This document shows, piece after piece, positions 1 to 5,516 of a stretch of DNA of 5,521 bases (within the stretch, counting starts at the first letter, position 1; every line of letters begins with the position of its first letter). The position numbers were made by a program, and so were the translations under genes. Origin of the DNA: JBAUHN01 sp049680295 (lineage in GTDB: Bacteria; Pseudomonadota; Alphaproteobacteria; Rhodobacterales; Rhodobacteraceae); the NCBI GenBank assembly GCA_049680295.1, contig JBAUHN010000211.1:1-5521 (forward strand). The letters are read 5' to 3'. The notes under the pieces are model-generated. The model was not told the DNA's origin and did no database searches. It saw only the letters and a list, made by a program, of their open reading frames with translations.

Positions 1-368
1 TGCTTAGCCTGATTGGTGCGACGCTGACATTGCCGGGGATTGCCGGGATCGTGTTGACGGTGGGTATGGCGGTTGACGCCAACGTGCTGATTTTTGAACG
101 TATCCGCGAAGAACTCAAAACCGCCAAGGGGCCTGCACGGGCGATCCAACTGGGCTATGAAAAAGCACTGAGTGCGATTTTGGATGCGAATATCACCACT
201 TTCATTACGGCTGTGATCCTGTTTGCCATGGGCTCTGGCCCGGTGCGCGGTTTTGCGATTACCTTGGGCCTTGGTATTTTGACCTCGGTCTTTACAGCGA
301 TATTTGTGACACGTCTGTTTGTGGTGATCTGGTTTGAACGCCGCCGCCCCAAAACAATCGAAGTATAG
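1..368 (+). CDS. secD: Protein translocase subunit SecD, C-terminal fragment (5' end outside window)
   Basis: SecD pairs with SecF in the inner membrane and uses the proton gradient to pull exported proteins out of the SecYEG channel. Only about the last 121 codons are present, reading in frame from base 3 and ending at TAG 366-368. The fragment opens inside the fourth membrane segment with the family motif GMAVDANVLIFERIREEL. Its Asp (codon 75-77) corresponds to the proton-relay Asp519 of E. coli SecD. Two further hydrophobic segments follow (about 180-235 and 255-335), then a short basic tail ending ERRRPKTIEV. The reading frame is open back to the window edge, so the TTG at base 30 is not a true start. 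secF follows after 14 bases, the usual pairing. Identification is firm; full length cannot be judged. Confidence 0.96.
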   Translation, partial: LSLIGATLTLPGIAGIVLTVGMAVDANVLIFERIREELKTAKGPARAIQLGYEKALSAILDANITTFITAVILFAMGSGPVRGFAITLGLGILTSVFTAIFVTRLFVVIWFERRRPKTIEV

Positions 369-382
369 GAACGGGGTCCGAC

Positions 383-1351
383 ATGAGACTGCGACTGGTC
401 AAACAAGACACGAATTTCGATTTCTTCAAACGCTGGAAGATGTGGCTGGGGATTTCAGCGCTGATGATGGTTGTGGCTTTTGCGTCCTTCCTGTTCCAGG
501 GATTGAACTACGGGATTGATTTTCGCGGAGGCACCACGATCCGCACAGAAAGCCCGCTGCCGGTTGAGATTGGTGTCTACCGTGATGCAATTGCGCCGCT
601 TGAATTGGGCGATGTGTCCATCACGGAAGTCTTCGACCCGACGTTTGGCCCCGATCAAAATGTCGCGATGATCCGCATTCAGGCGCAGGATGGCCAAGAG
701 GCGGTCACCGTGGAAGTGGTCGAAGCGGTTGAGGCGGCGCTGATAGCCATACGCCCCGATATCAAATTTGTCTCGGTCGAATCTGTTGGTCCCAAAGTCT
801 CTGGCGAATTGATCCAGACGGCGATCATTGCGGTTATCCTCGCGATTGCGGCGGTTCTGATCTACATCTGGCTGCGTTTTGAATGGCAATTCGCCCTGGG
901 CGCTGTGATCGCGCTGATCCACGACGTGATCCTGACCATCGGCGTGTTTTCCGAAATCCAGATCCGGTTTGACCTGGCGATTATTGCGGCGTTGCTGACC
1001 ATCGTCGGGTACTCGCTTAACGATACGGTTGTGGTCTTTGACCGGGTGCGGGAAAACCTGCGAAAGTATAAGAAAAAACCGCTGAACGAGGTGTTGAACA
1101 TTTCGATCAATGAAACGCTAAGCCGGACATTCATGACGTCGGTGACCACATTGCTGGCATTGACAGCATTGTTTGTACTGGGCGGTGACGTGATCCGCGG
1201 TTTCGTTTTTGCGATGATCTGGGGCGTGATCGTGGGGACCTATAGTTCGGTTTTTGTGGCGTCGTCGATCCTGCTGTATCTCGGTGTGAAACGTGATTGG
1301 TCCAAACCTGACGCAAATGCTGGTAACCAGTTTTCCAACGTAGATGCATGA
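383..1351 (+). CDS. secF: Protein translocase subunit SecF
   Basis: SecF is the partner of SecD in the proton-driven export-assisting complex of the inner membrane. At 322 residues it is close to the E. coli length (323). Visible parts are a first membrane segment at residues 20-40, GIDFRGGT at 44-51, a periplasmic domain to about 140, VGPKVSGEL at 135-143, and five more membrane segments from about 144 to 300. The motif YSLNDTVVVFDRVREN (210-225) carries Asp214, and Arg248 lies in the next loop; their 34-residue spacing matches the relay pair Asp213/Arg247 of E. coli SecF. The ATG at 383 follows the secD stop by 14 bases, with G-rich ribosome-binding sequence between (AGGA 367-370, GGGG 373-376). 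The last eight bases overlap the next gene. No defects were seen. Confidence 0.97.
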   Translation: MRLRLVKQDTNFDFFKRWKMWLGISALMMVVAFASFLFQGLNYGIDFRGGTTIRTESPLPVEIGVYRDAIAPLELGDVSITEVFDPTFGPDQNVAMIRIQAQDGQEAVTVEVVEAVEAALIAIRPDIKFVSVESVGPKVSGELIQTAIIAVILAIAAVLIYIWLRFEWQFALGAVIALIHDVILTIGVFSEIQIRFDLAIIAALLTIVGYSLNDTVVVFDRVRENLRKYKKKPLNEVLNISINETLSRTFMTSVTTLLALTALFVLGGDVIRGFVFAMIWGVIVGTYSSVFVASSILLYLGVKRDWSKPDANAGNQFSNVDA

Positions 1352-2096
1352 GGCTTTTGCCAATGCGTTCCAAACCGACGGGCTGATTTGGCTGGTTCTG
1401 GCGGTCTTCGTCGCTGGTATGGTGCGCGGGTTCGCAGGGTTTGGCAGTGCGATGATCATGATGCCAGTGGCAAGTTCGGTGCTGTCGCCTATTGCCGCTG
1501 TGGTCTTTGTGATGGCGGCGGAACTGCTGGGACCTTTGCCCAATCTGCGCGCCGCATGGCGCGAAGGCGCACCAAGGGACGTCGGGCGATTGCTGCTGGG
1601 TGCGACACTTGCATTGCCACTGGGGATATTTTGTCTCGCCCATATGGCCCCCTTGGTCTTTGGCTGGGTGGTGTCGATTTGCGTTCTGGTGCTGCTGGCA
1701 CTGTTGATGCTGGGCTGGCGGTACAGCGGTAATCTGACCCATCGTTTGACCGTCGCCACGGGCGGATTGGGCGGTTTCATGGCCGGTTTTTCGGGCATTC
1801 CAGGGCCGCCGGTGATCATGCTATATATGTCCAGCAAGCTGCCTATCGCTGTGATCCGGGCCAATTTCCTGTTGTATTTGCTGGGCATTGATTTTCTGAT
1901 GATTGCCGGGTTTTATCTGACCGGGCTGATGCTGTGGAAAGCGGCGTTGCTGGGCCTTATGGCAGGTATTCCCAATGTGGTTGGTAATATGATCGGCGCA
2001 AGGATGTTTGATCCAAACGCCGAACGGCTTTTTCGCACGGTGGCCTATCTCGTGATTGCGGCATCGGCTATGATCGGCCTGCCGATCTGGCAATAA
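1344..2096 (+). CDS. TauE/SafE-family (TSUP) membrane transporter
   Basis: This 250-residue, highly hydrophobic protein belongs to the TauE/SafE (TSUP) family, whose characterised members export or import sulfite, sulfonates or related sulfur anions; the substrate here is unknown. It shows the family's two-half design. The first half carries RGFAGFGSAM at residues 28-37 and the second carries AGFSGIPGPPVIM at 147-159, each just after a predicted membrane helix. About seven to eight helices can be counted between residue 13 and the C-terminus. The C-terminal GNMIGARMF (214-222) is also typical. The ATG at 1344 lies inside the end of secF (sequence ATGCATGA) with no clear ribosome-binding site, so reinitiation by ribosomes finishing secF is likely. 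Its place between secF and cytochrome c maturation genes hints at periplasmic thiol or sulfur chemistry, but this is inference only. Confidence 0.88.
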   Translation: MHEAFANAFQTDGLIWLVLAVFVAGMVRGFAGFGSAMIMMPVASSVLSPIAAVVFVMAAELLGPLPNLRAAWREGAPRDVGRLLLGATLALPLGIFCLAHMAPLVFGWVVSICVLVLLALLMLGWRYSGNLTHRLTVATGGLGGFMAGFSGIPGPPVIMLYMSSKLPIAVIRANFLLYLLGIDFLMIAGFYLTGLMLWKAALLGLMAGIPNVVGNMIGARMFDPNAERLFRTVAYLVIAASAMIGLPIWQ

Positions 2097-2097
2097 C

Positions 2098-2101
2098 AGG
2101 A
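2098..2101 (+). promoter_or_regulatory. Ribosome-binding site of the Mth938-like gene
   Basis: AGGA lies eight bases before the ATG at 2110 and directly after the TAA of the transporter gene. It supports that ATG as the start. Confidence 0.6.
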
Positions 2102-2109
2102 CGCTTGCC

Positions 2110-2463
2110 ATGCAGTTAAACGAAATCACCTACACCGACGCCAAGCCCGACGAAGGCTATGGCCCGGGTTTTTTCCGCATCGGGGGTCAGGTGATCCAAG
2201 GTGCGGTGCTGACCGGCCCCACCGGCACTCAAAGTTGGGGCGGTTATGATGATGCCGCCACATTGCTGGCCCTCGCAGGTCAGATTGACGTGCTGTTTGT
2301 CGGTACCGGCGCCGAGGTGGCCCATATCCCCCAAGACCTGCGCGGGCAGCTTGAGGATGCCAATATCGGGGCCGAGGTCATGGCCTCGCCCGCTGCCTGT
2401 CGCACCTATAATGTGTTGCTGAGCGAGGGGCGGCGGATTGCCCTTGCGATGATCCCTGTCTGA
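2110..2463 (+). CDS. Mth938-like domain protein (DUF498, NDUFAF3/AAMDC relatives)
   Basis: A soluble 117-residue protein with no signal peptide or membrane segment. The order of features fits the Mth938-like fold: YGPGFFRIGGQVIQGAVL near residues 17-34, a central strand reading DVLFVGTG (60-67), then IPQDLRGQLEDANIGAEVM (73-91), and the closing RTYNVLLSEGRRIALAMIPV. The DVLFVGTG strand and the Thr-Tyr-Asn-Val-Leu near the end are the best markers. The mitochondrial relative NDUFAF3 helps assemble respiratory complex I; no biochemical activity is established for bacterial members. The gene starts 13 bases after the transporter stop with a good ribosome-binding site, so it is probably in the same operon. 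Its location beside secDF and ccm genes suggests a part in making membrane or respiratory complexes (inference). Confidence 0.88.
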   Translation: MQLNEITYTDAKPDEGYGPGFFRIGGQVIQGAVLTGPTGTQSWGGYDDAATLLALAGQIDVLFVGTGAEVAHIPQDLRGQLEDANIGAEVMASPAACRTYNVLLSEGRRIALAMIPV

Positions 2464-2514
2464 GCTTTGGCACATGGATTATTGCACAGCTGCCCTATCA
2501 GTTAGCGAACAAGA

Positions 2515-3132
2515 ATGAGCATGCAGGTCACAGATTTGTCAATTGCACGCGGTGGCATTCCGGTTCTGATCGGTGTCTCATTCCGGCTTGATCCCGGCAA
2601 AGCGTTGATCCTGCGCGGTGCCAACGGGTCAGGCAAGACTACGCTGCTGCGCACGTTGGCAGGGTTGCAACCCAGCCTGTCGGGCAAGATTTCGGGTGCC
2701 GACGAAACCATCGCTTTCGCCGGTCATTCCGATGGGCTGAAGGCGATGCTGAGCGTGGCGGAAAACCTGTGGTTCTGGGCGCGGATCTTCGGCCAGTCAG
2801 ACATCGCGCCCGCATTGTCGGCGTTTCATTTAAATGATTTGCAAGACCGCTTTGCCGGGACCTTATCGGCAGGGCAAAAACGCCGCCTGGGATTGGCGCG
2901 ATTGCTGGTCACCGGGCGTCCGATCTGGGTCATGGACGAACCCACCGTGTCGCTGGATGCGCAAGCCGTGGCGATGTTTGCAGATGCTGTGGGCGCGCAT
3001 TTGGGGCAGGGGGGGGCAGCGCTGATTGCCACCCATATTGATTTGGGTCTCAGCGCCGATGTTCTGGACGTCACCCCGTTTCGCGCAACCCGCACCACCC
3101 GGTCCGGTGCCAGCGACGAGGCATTCCTGTGA
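2515..3132 (+). CDS. ccmA: Cytochrome c biogenesis ATP-binding protein CcmA (HelA)
   Basis: CcmA is the cytoplasmic ATPase of the CcmAB complex. With CcmC and CcmD, this complex drives release of haem-loaded CcmE for cytochrome c assembly. At 205 residues it is a normal CcmA. All ABC elements are present: Walker A GANGSGKTT at 35-43, the signature LSAGQKRR at 117-124, Walker B IWVMDEP at 137-143, the D-loop SLDA at 146-149 and the switch His174. The reduced signature LSAGQ(K/R)RR without a second Gly is usual in CcmA. The gene follows a 51-base gap with no strong ribosome-binding site before the ATG at 2515; a second ATG two codons on (2521) is possible. An eight-G run (3009-3016) sits just before the His switch. 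The gene ends in a four-base overlap with ccmB. Confidence 0.96.
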   Translation: MSMQVTDLSIARGGIPVLIGVSFRLDPGKALILRGANGSGKTTLLRTLAGLQPSLSGKISGADETIAFAGHSDGLKAMLSVAENLWFWARIFGQSDIAPALSAFHLNDLQDRFAGTLSAGQKRRLGLARLLVTGRPIWVMDEPTVSLDAQAVAMFADAVGAHLGQGGAALIATHIDLGLSADVLDVTPFRATRTTRSGASDEAFL

Positions 3133-3785
3133 GGGCGCTGCTGGCCCGTGATCTGACCCTTGGCATGCGTGCGGGGGGTGGTTTTGGTCTCGGTCTGGCG
3201 TTCTTTTTGATCGTCACGGTGCTGGTCCCCTTCAGCGTTGGCCCACAGTCCGATCTATTGTCGCGCATCGCGCCGGGAGTGTTGTGGCTGGGGGCTTTGT
3301 TGTCATGTCTTTTGTCGCTTGATCGGGTGCTGGCGCTGGATCACGAAGACGGCACGCTTGATCTGCTGGTCACCGCCCCGATCCCGCTTGAGGCAACGCT
3401 CAGCGTCAAGGCGCTGGCGCATTGGATCACCACCGGCCTGCCGCTGGTCGTGGCGGCCCCTGTTTTAGGCGTGTTGCTGAACCTGCCTGCCGCAGGCTAT
3501 TTCTGGTTGTTGGTCTCGCTCGGCCTTGGCACGCCGGCCTTGTCGGTCATCGGCACGTTCGGCGCGGCTCTGACTGTGGGTCTCAAACGCGGCGGTTTAC
3601 TGTTGTCGCTGCTGGTGCTGCCCTTGTATGTCCCGACCCTGATTTTCGGCGCCGAAGCGGCAAGGCGCGGGGCCACAGGTGCCGACCCATCGACGCCGAT
3701 GCTGATGCTGGCGGGGATCACCGCTGGTGTCATCGCCCTGATGCCCTTTGCTTCTGCCGCCGTTTTGCGCATGAACTTGCGGTGA
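3129..3785 (+). CDS. ccmB: Haem exporter membrane protein CcmB (HelB)
   Basis: CcmB is the membrane partner of the CcmA ATPase. The 218-residue length is typical, and about six hydrophobic segments can be seen (roughly residues 19-36, 47-67, 97-118, 123-145, 157-175 and 191-214). Family markers are the cytoplasmic stretch LDRVLALDHEDGTLDLL (64-80) and LLVLPLYVPTLIFGAEAA (161-178). The start is GTG at 3129, overlapping the ccmA stop as GTGA, which points to translational coupling and to equal output of the two ABC subunits. The first ATG in frame is codon 13 and would remove the conserved N-terminus, so GTG is preferred. A six-G run lies at 3173-3178. A 52-base gap with no convincing promoter separates it from ccmC. 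Confidence 0.95.
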   Translation: MRALLARDLTLGMRAGGGFGLGLAFFLIVTVLVPFSVGPQSDLLSRIAPGVLWLGALLSCLLSLDRVLALDHEDGTLDLLVTAPIPLEATLSVKALAHWITTGLPLVVAAPVLGVLLNLPAAGYFWLLVSLGLGTPALSVIGTFGAALTVGLKRGGLLLSLLVLPLYVPTLIFGAEAARRGATGADPSTPMLMLAGITAGVIALMPFASAAVLRMNLR

Positions 3786-3826
3786 ACGCGTCATTTTGCC
3801 CATTGAGGCTACAAGTTTGAAAGGCT

Positions 3827-3830
3827 AGGA
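3827..3830 (+). promoter_or_regulatory. Ribosome-binding site of ccmC
   Basis: AGGA lies seven bases before the ATG at 3838. It is one of the clearer ribosome-binding sites in the window and fits ccmC starting independently after the 52-base gap rather than by overlap. Confidence 0.6.
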
Positions 3831-3837
3831 AAACCCC

Positions 3838-4569
3838 ATGTCACTTTGGCAATATGCAAATCCGGTCAAATTTCTGGGCCTCAGCGAACGGGTGCTGCCG
3901 GTGCTTTGGGCGCTTGCCGCGGGCTGTCTTGCCGTGGGTCTGATCTGGGGGTTTTTTGGAACGCCCAACGCCGACAGGTTTCAGTCCACGGTCAAGATCA
4001 TTTATCTGCACGTGCCAGCTGCCCTGATGGCCATCAACGCGTGGTTCATGATGCTTGTGGCGTCATTGATCTGGTTGGTTCGGCGTCATCATGTCTCGGC
4101 TTTAGCCGCCAAAGCGGCCGCTCCGGTCGGCTTGGTGATGACCCTGATCGCGCTGATTACCGGTGCCATCTGGGGCCAGCCGATGTGGGGCACGTGGTGG
4201 GAATGGGACCCGCGGCTGACATCATTTCTGATCCTGTTTCTGTTCTATCTGGGCTACATCGCCCTGTGGGAGGCGGTCGAGGACCCCGATACCGCCGCTG
4301 ATCTGACATCGGTTCTGTGCCTTGTCGGTTCGGTCTTTGCGTTGCTGTCACGCTATGCGGTGCAGTTCTGGAACCAGGGCCTGCACCAAGGCACCAGCAT
4401 TCCTGTGGCCACCGGCGGGCGGACGATCAGCGATGTTTATTTTGTGCCATTGGTGCTCTGCATGATTGGCTTTGGCCTGCTGTTTCTGGCGTTGATGCTG
4501 TACCGGACCGGCACGGAAATCCGCCTGCGCCGCGCCCGCGCCCTGCAATCGCGAGAGGTTGATGTCTGA
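3838..4569 (+). CDS. ccmC: Haem-handling membrane protein CcmC (HelC)
   Basis: CcmC presents haem in the periplasm for covalent attachment to the chaperone CcmE. The protein has 243 residues and about six membrane segments. The tryptophan-rich WWD motif spans residues 112-129 (WGQPMWGTWWEWDPRLTS) in a periplasmic loop. The two haem-ligand histidines are His58 (in IYLHVPA) and His183 (in NQGLHQGTS), matching His60 and His184 of E. coli CcmC. The C-terminus is a basic cytoplasmic tail rich in Arg. The gene has its own AGGA ribosome-binding site and its TGA overlaps the ccmD start as ATGA. CcmF also has a WWD motif but is far longer, so CcmC is the clear assignment. Confidence 0.97.
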   Translation: MSLWQYANPVKFLGLSERVLPVLWALAAGCLAVGLIWGFFGTPNADRFQSTVKIIYLHVPAALMAINAWFMMLVASLIWLVRRHHVSALAAKAAAPVGLVMTLIALITGAIWGQPMWGTWWEWDPRLTSFLILFLFYLGYIALWEAVEDPDTAADLTSVLCLVGSVFALLSRYAVQFWNQGLHQGTSIPVATGGRTISDVYFVPLVLCMIGFGLLFLALMLYRTGTEIRLRRARALQSREVDV

Positions 4570-4724
4570 TGGTTGAGCTTGGAAAATACGCCGGGGCGGT
4601 TTTGTCGGCCTATGGCGTGTCGCTGACATTGCTGGCGCTTTTGGTGCTGCATAGCTTTCGCCAAGGTCGCAAAGCCCGCACTGCATTGAACAAAATTGAG
4701 AAAAGGCAGCGCGACAATGGCTAA
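4569..4724 (+). CDS. ccmD: Haem exporter small subunit CcmD (HelD), 51 residues
   Basis: CcmD is a small inner-membrane protein that joins CcmA, CcmB and CcmC and is needed to release haem-bound CcmE. This gene is short enough to be missed by length cut-offs. It reads MVELGKYAGAVLSAYGVSLT at the start, one hydrophobic helix at about residues 9-29, then a highly charged tail (FRQGRKARTALNKIEKRQRD) and TAA at 4722-4724. The Tyr7 and Ala14-Tyr15-Gly16 pattern before the helix, one membrane span and a basic cytoplasmic tail are the usual CcmD build, and the position between ccmC and ccmG is exactly where CcmD is expected. The start overlaps the ccmC stop (ATGA) and the end overlaps ccmG by eight bases. 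Confidence 0.93.
   Translation: MVELGKYAGAVLSAYGVSLTLLALLVLHSFRQGRKARTALNKIEKRQRDNG
4703..4706 (+). promoter_or_regulatory. Ribosome-binding site that sets the ccmG start
   Basis: AAGG lies ten bases before the ATG at 4717, inside the end of ccmD. It supports that ATG over the in-frame TTG at 4696, which has no comparable site. Confidence 0.5.
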
Positions 4725-5259
4725 AATATCGCCCCTGATGCTGGCTCCGCCGTTGATTTTTGCAGGCTTTGTCGGTCTGGCCTTTGTCGGCATGTTTCGC
4801 GAGGACCCCAGCGGCTTGCCCTCGACATTGGTCGGGCAGGCGGCCCCTGCAATCACCGATGTGGCGCTTGCTGATTATCCAGCCGTGACGCCCGAAGACC
4901 TGAAAACCGGCACCGTCACGCTGGTGAATTTCTGGGCCAGCTGGTGCCCGCCCTGCCGGGCCGAGCATCCGCGCCTGTTGCAAATGCAATCCGAAGGTAT
5001 CCCTATCATCGGAGTCAATTTCAAAGACACCAAAGGCCCTGCGTCGTCATATCTTGCAGACGATGGAAACCCGTTCTTATCGGTCGCCTTTGACCCACAA
5101 GGCCGCACCGCCATCGACTGGGGCGTCACAGCCCCGCCCGAGACGTTCATACTGGATGGCGATGGCACCGTGCTGTTCCGCTTTGCCGGGCCTTTAGTGG
5201 GCAGTGACTATGAGCAGCGGTTTTTACCCGCGCTGACAGAGGCGCTGGCGCTGGAATAG
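4717..5259 (+). CDS. ccmG: Thiol:disulfide interchange protein CcmG/DsbE (HelX)
   Basis: CcmG is a membrane-anchored periplasmic thioredoxin that keeps the haem-binding CXXCH cysteines of apocytochrome c reduced, using electrons supplied through CcdA or DsbD. The 180 residues comprise an N-terminal anchor helix (about 8-26), a linker, and a thioredoxin fold. The active site is WCPPC at 76-80 (Cys77, Cys80), preceded by LVNFWAS. The CcmG-type GVNFKD follows at 99-104. The cis-proline region reads GVTAPPETFILD (136-147), where many relatives have GVxGxPET. The ATG at 4717 is chosen over the TTG at 4696 because it has a ribosome-binding site and begins the membrane anchor properly. It overlaps ccmD by eight bases (ATGGCTAA). 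It is the last gene of the plus-strand run. Confidence 0.95.
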   Translation: MAKISPLMLAPPLIFAGFVGLAFVGMFREDPSGLPSTLVGQAAPAITDVALADYPAVTPEDLKTGTVTLVNFWASWCPPCRAEHPRLLQMQSEGIPIIGVNFKDTKGPASSYLADDGNPFLSVAFDPQGRTAIDWGVTAPPETFILDGDGTVLFRFAGPLVGSDYEQRFLPALTEALALE

Positions 5260-5270
5260 CGGAATGCCTA

Positions 5271-5316
5271 AATGGTCCATCAGCGACCCATCGAGGGTCA
5301 CTCAACTAAGACCATT
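5271..5316. repeat. Outer inverted repeat around the terminator-like hairpin
   Basis: AATGGTC at 5271-5277 and GACCATT at 5310-5316 are perfect seven-base inverted copies. They enclose the 5282-5302 hairpin with spacers of four and seven bases. A chance match cannot be excluded for arms this short. The right arm lies inside the minus-strand reading frame. Confidence 0.4.
5282..5302. terminator. Candidate bidirectional terminator hairpin
   Basis: AGCGACCC (5282-5289) and GGGTCACT (5295-5302) form an eight-pair stem with a five-base loop. One pair is mismatched in the plus-strand RNA (C-A) but is a G-U wobble in the minus-strand RNA, so the stem is stronger for leftward transcription. Neither side has a clear run of T, so a classical intrinsic terminator is not shown. 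It lies 22 bases after the ccmG stop and includes the stop codon of the minus-strand reading frame, as expected between convergent genes. Confidence 0.45.
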
Positions 5317-5516
5317 CTGAGTATGTCCAGAAGCGCCCCGGAACTTTGAGCCACACCGACAGCCACATCTGCTTTTTCTTCCGCGGTCAGGCTCGACCAA
5401 ATGCTGCCAGCGTGGTCTCCCTTAAGAACAATAGCGTCAGCCTCGCCAGTTTCGGCGTCGAGAGTCAAGCTTAGATCTTCCGTCTCCATCTGGAAAGCGG
5501 CGGTGCCATGGGTCAA
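5298..5516 (-). CDS. Unrecognised small acidic protein or gene remnant, 72 codons
   Basis: I do not recognise this protein. The reading frame runs leftward toward ccmG and ends with TGA inside the hairpin at 5282-5302. The product would be small and acidic, with no signal peptide, membrane segment or cysteine. Its middle reads like a folded domain (LSLTLDAETGEADAIVLKGD, then IWSSLTAEEKADVAVGVAQS). The longest start is TTG at 5516, directly after an in-frame TAA (5517-5519); the first in-frame ATG is codon 10 (5489-5487), with no good ribosome-binding site. It uses codons that are uncommon in the neighbouring genes (CTA, TTA, ATA, AGA). It could be a small gene, the tail of a frameshifted gene extending past the window edge, or a chance frame. 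Confidence 0.4.
   Translation of the reverse strand: MTHGTAAFQMETEDLSLTLDAETGEADAIVLKGDHAGSIWSSLTAEEKADVAVGVAQSSGALLDILRMVLVE

Noticed and set aside
30..32. TTG as the start of a separate 112-residue gene at the window's left end.
   Set aside because: The frame continues open to the window edge with SecD sequence before it, so this is the interior of secD.
1118..1888. A 256-codon minus-strand open frame opposite secF and the transporter gene.
   Set aside because: It is antisense to two well-supported genes, its product is rich in Arg, Pro, Thr and Gln without any recognisable domain, and another long frame overlaps it, as expected from the codon bias of the real genes.
2467..2487. A sigma-54-like promoter before ccmA: TTGGCAC followed by TTGCA.
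   Set aside because: The GG and GC elements are 13 bases apart instead of the required 10, a spacing sigma-54 does not tolerate. No good sigma-70 pair was found in the 51-base gap either.
3803..3831. A possible promoter before ccmC, TTGAGG with TAGGAA 17 bases later.
   Set aside because: The -10 box matches poorly, and the predicted start would fall at the ccmC ATG itself, while the same bases make a good ribosome-binding site.
4696..4716. An upstream TTG start adding seven residues to ccmG.
   Set aside because: It lies deeper inside ccmD without a ribosome-binding site; the ATG at 4717 has one and gives a normal membrane-anchor N-terminus.
4348..4989. A 213-codon minus-strand open frame opposite ccmC, ccmD and ccmG.
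   Set aside because: It runs across three conserved genes on the other strand and its product shows no domain or membrane pattern, so it is a shadow frame.
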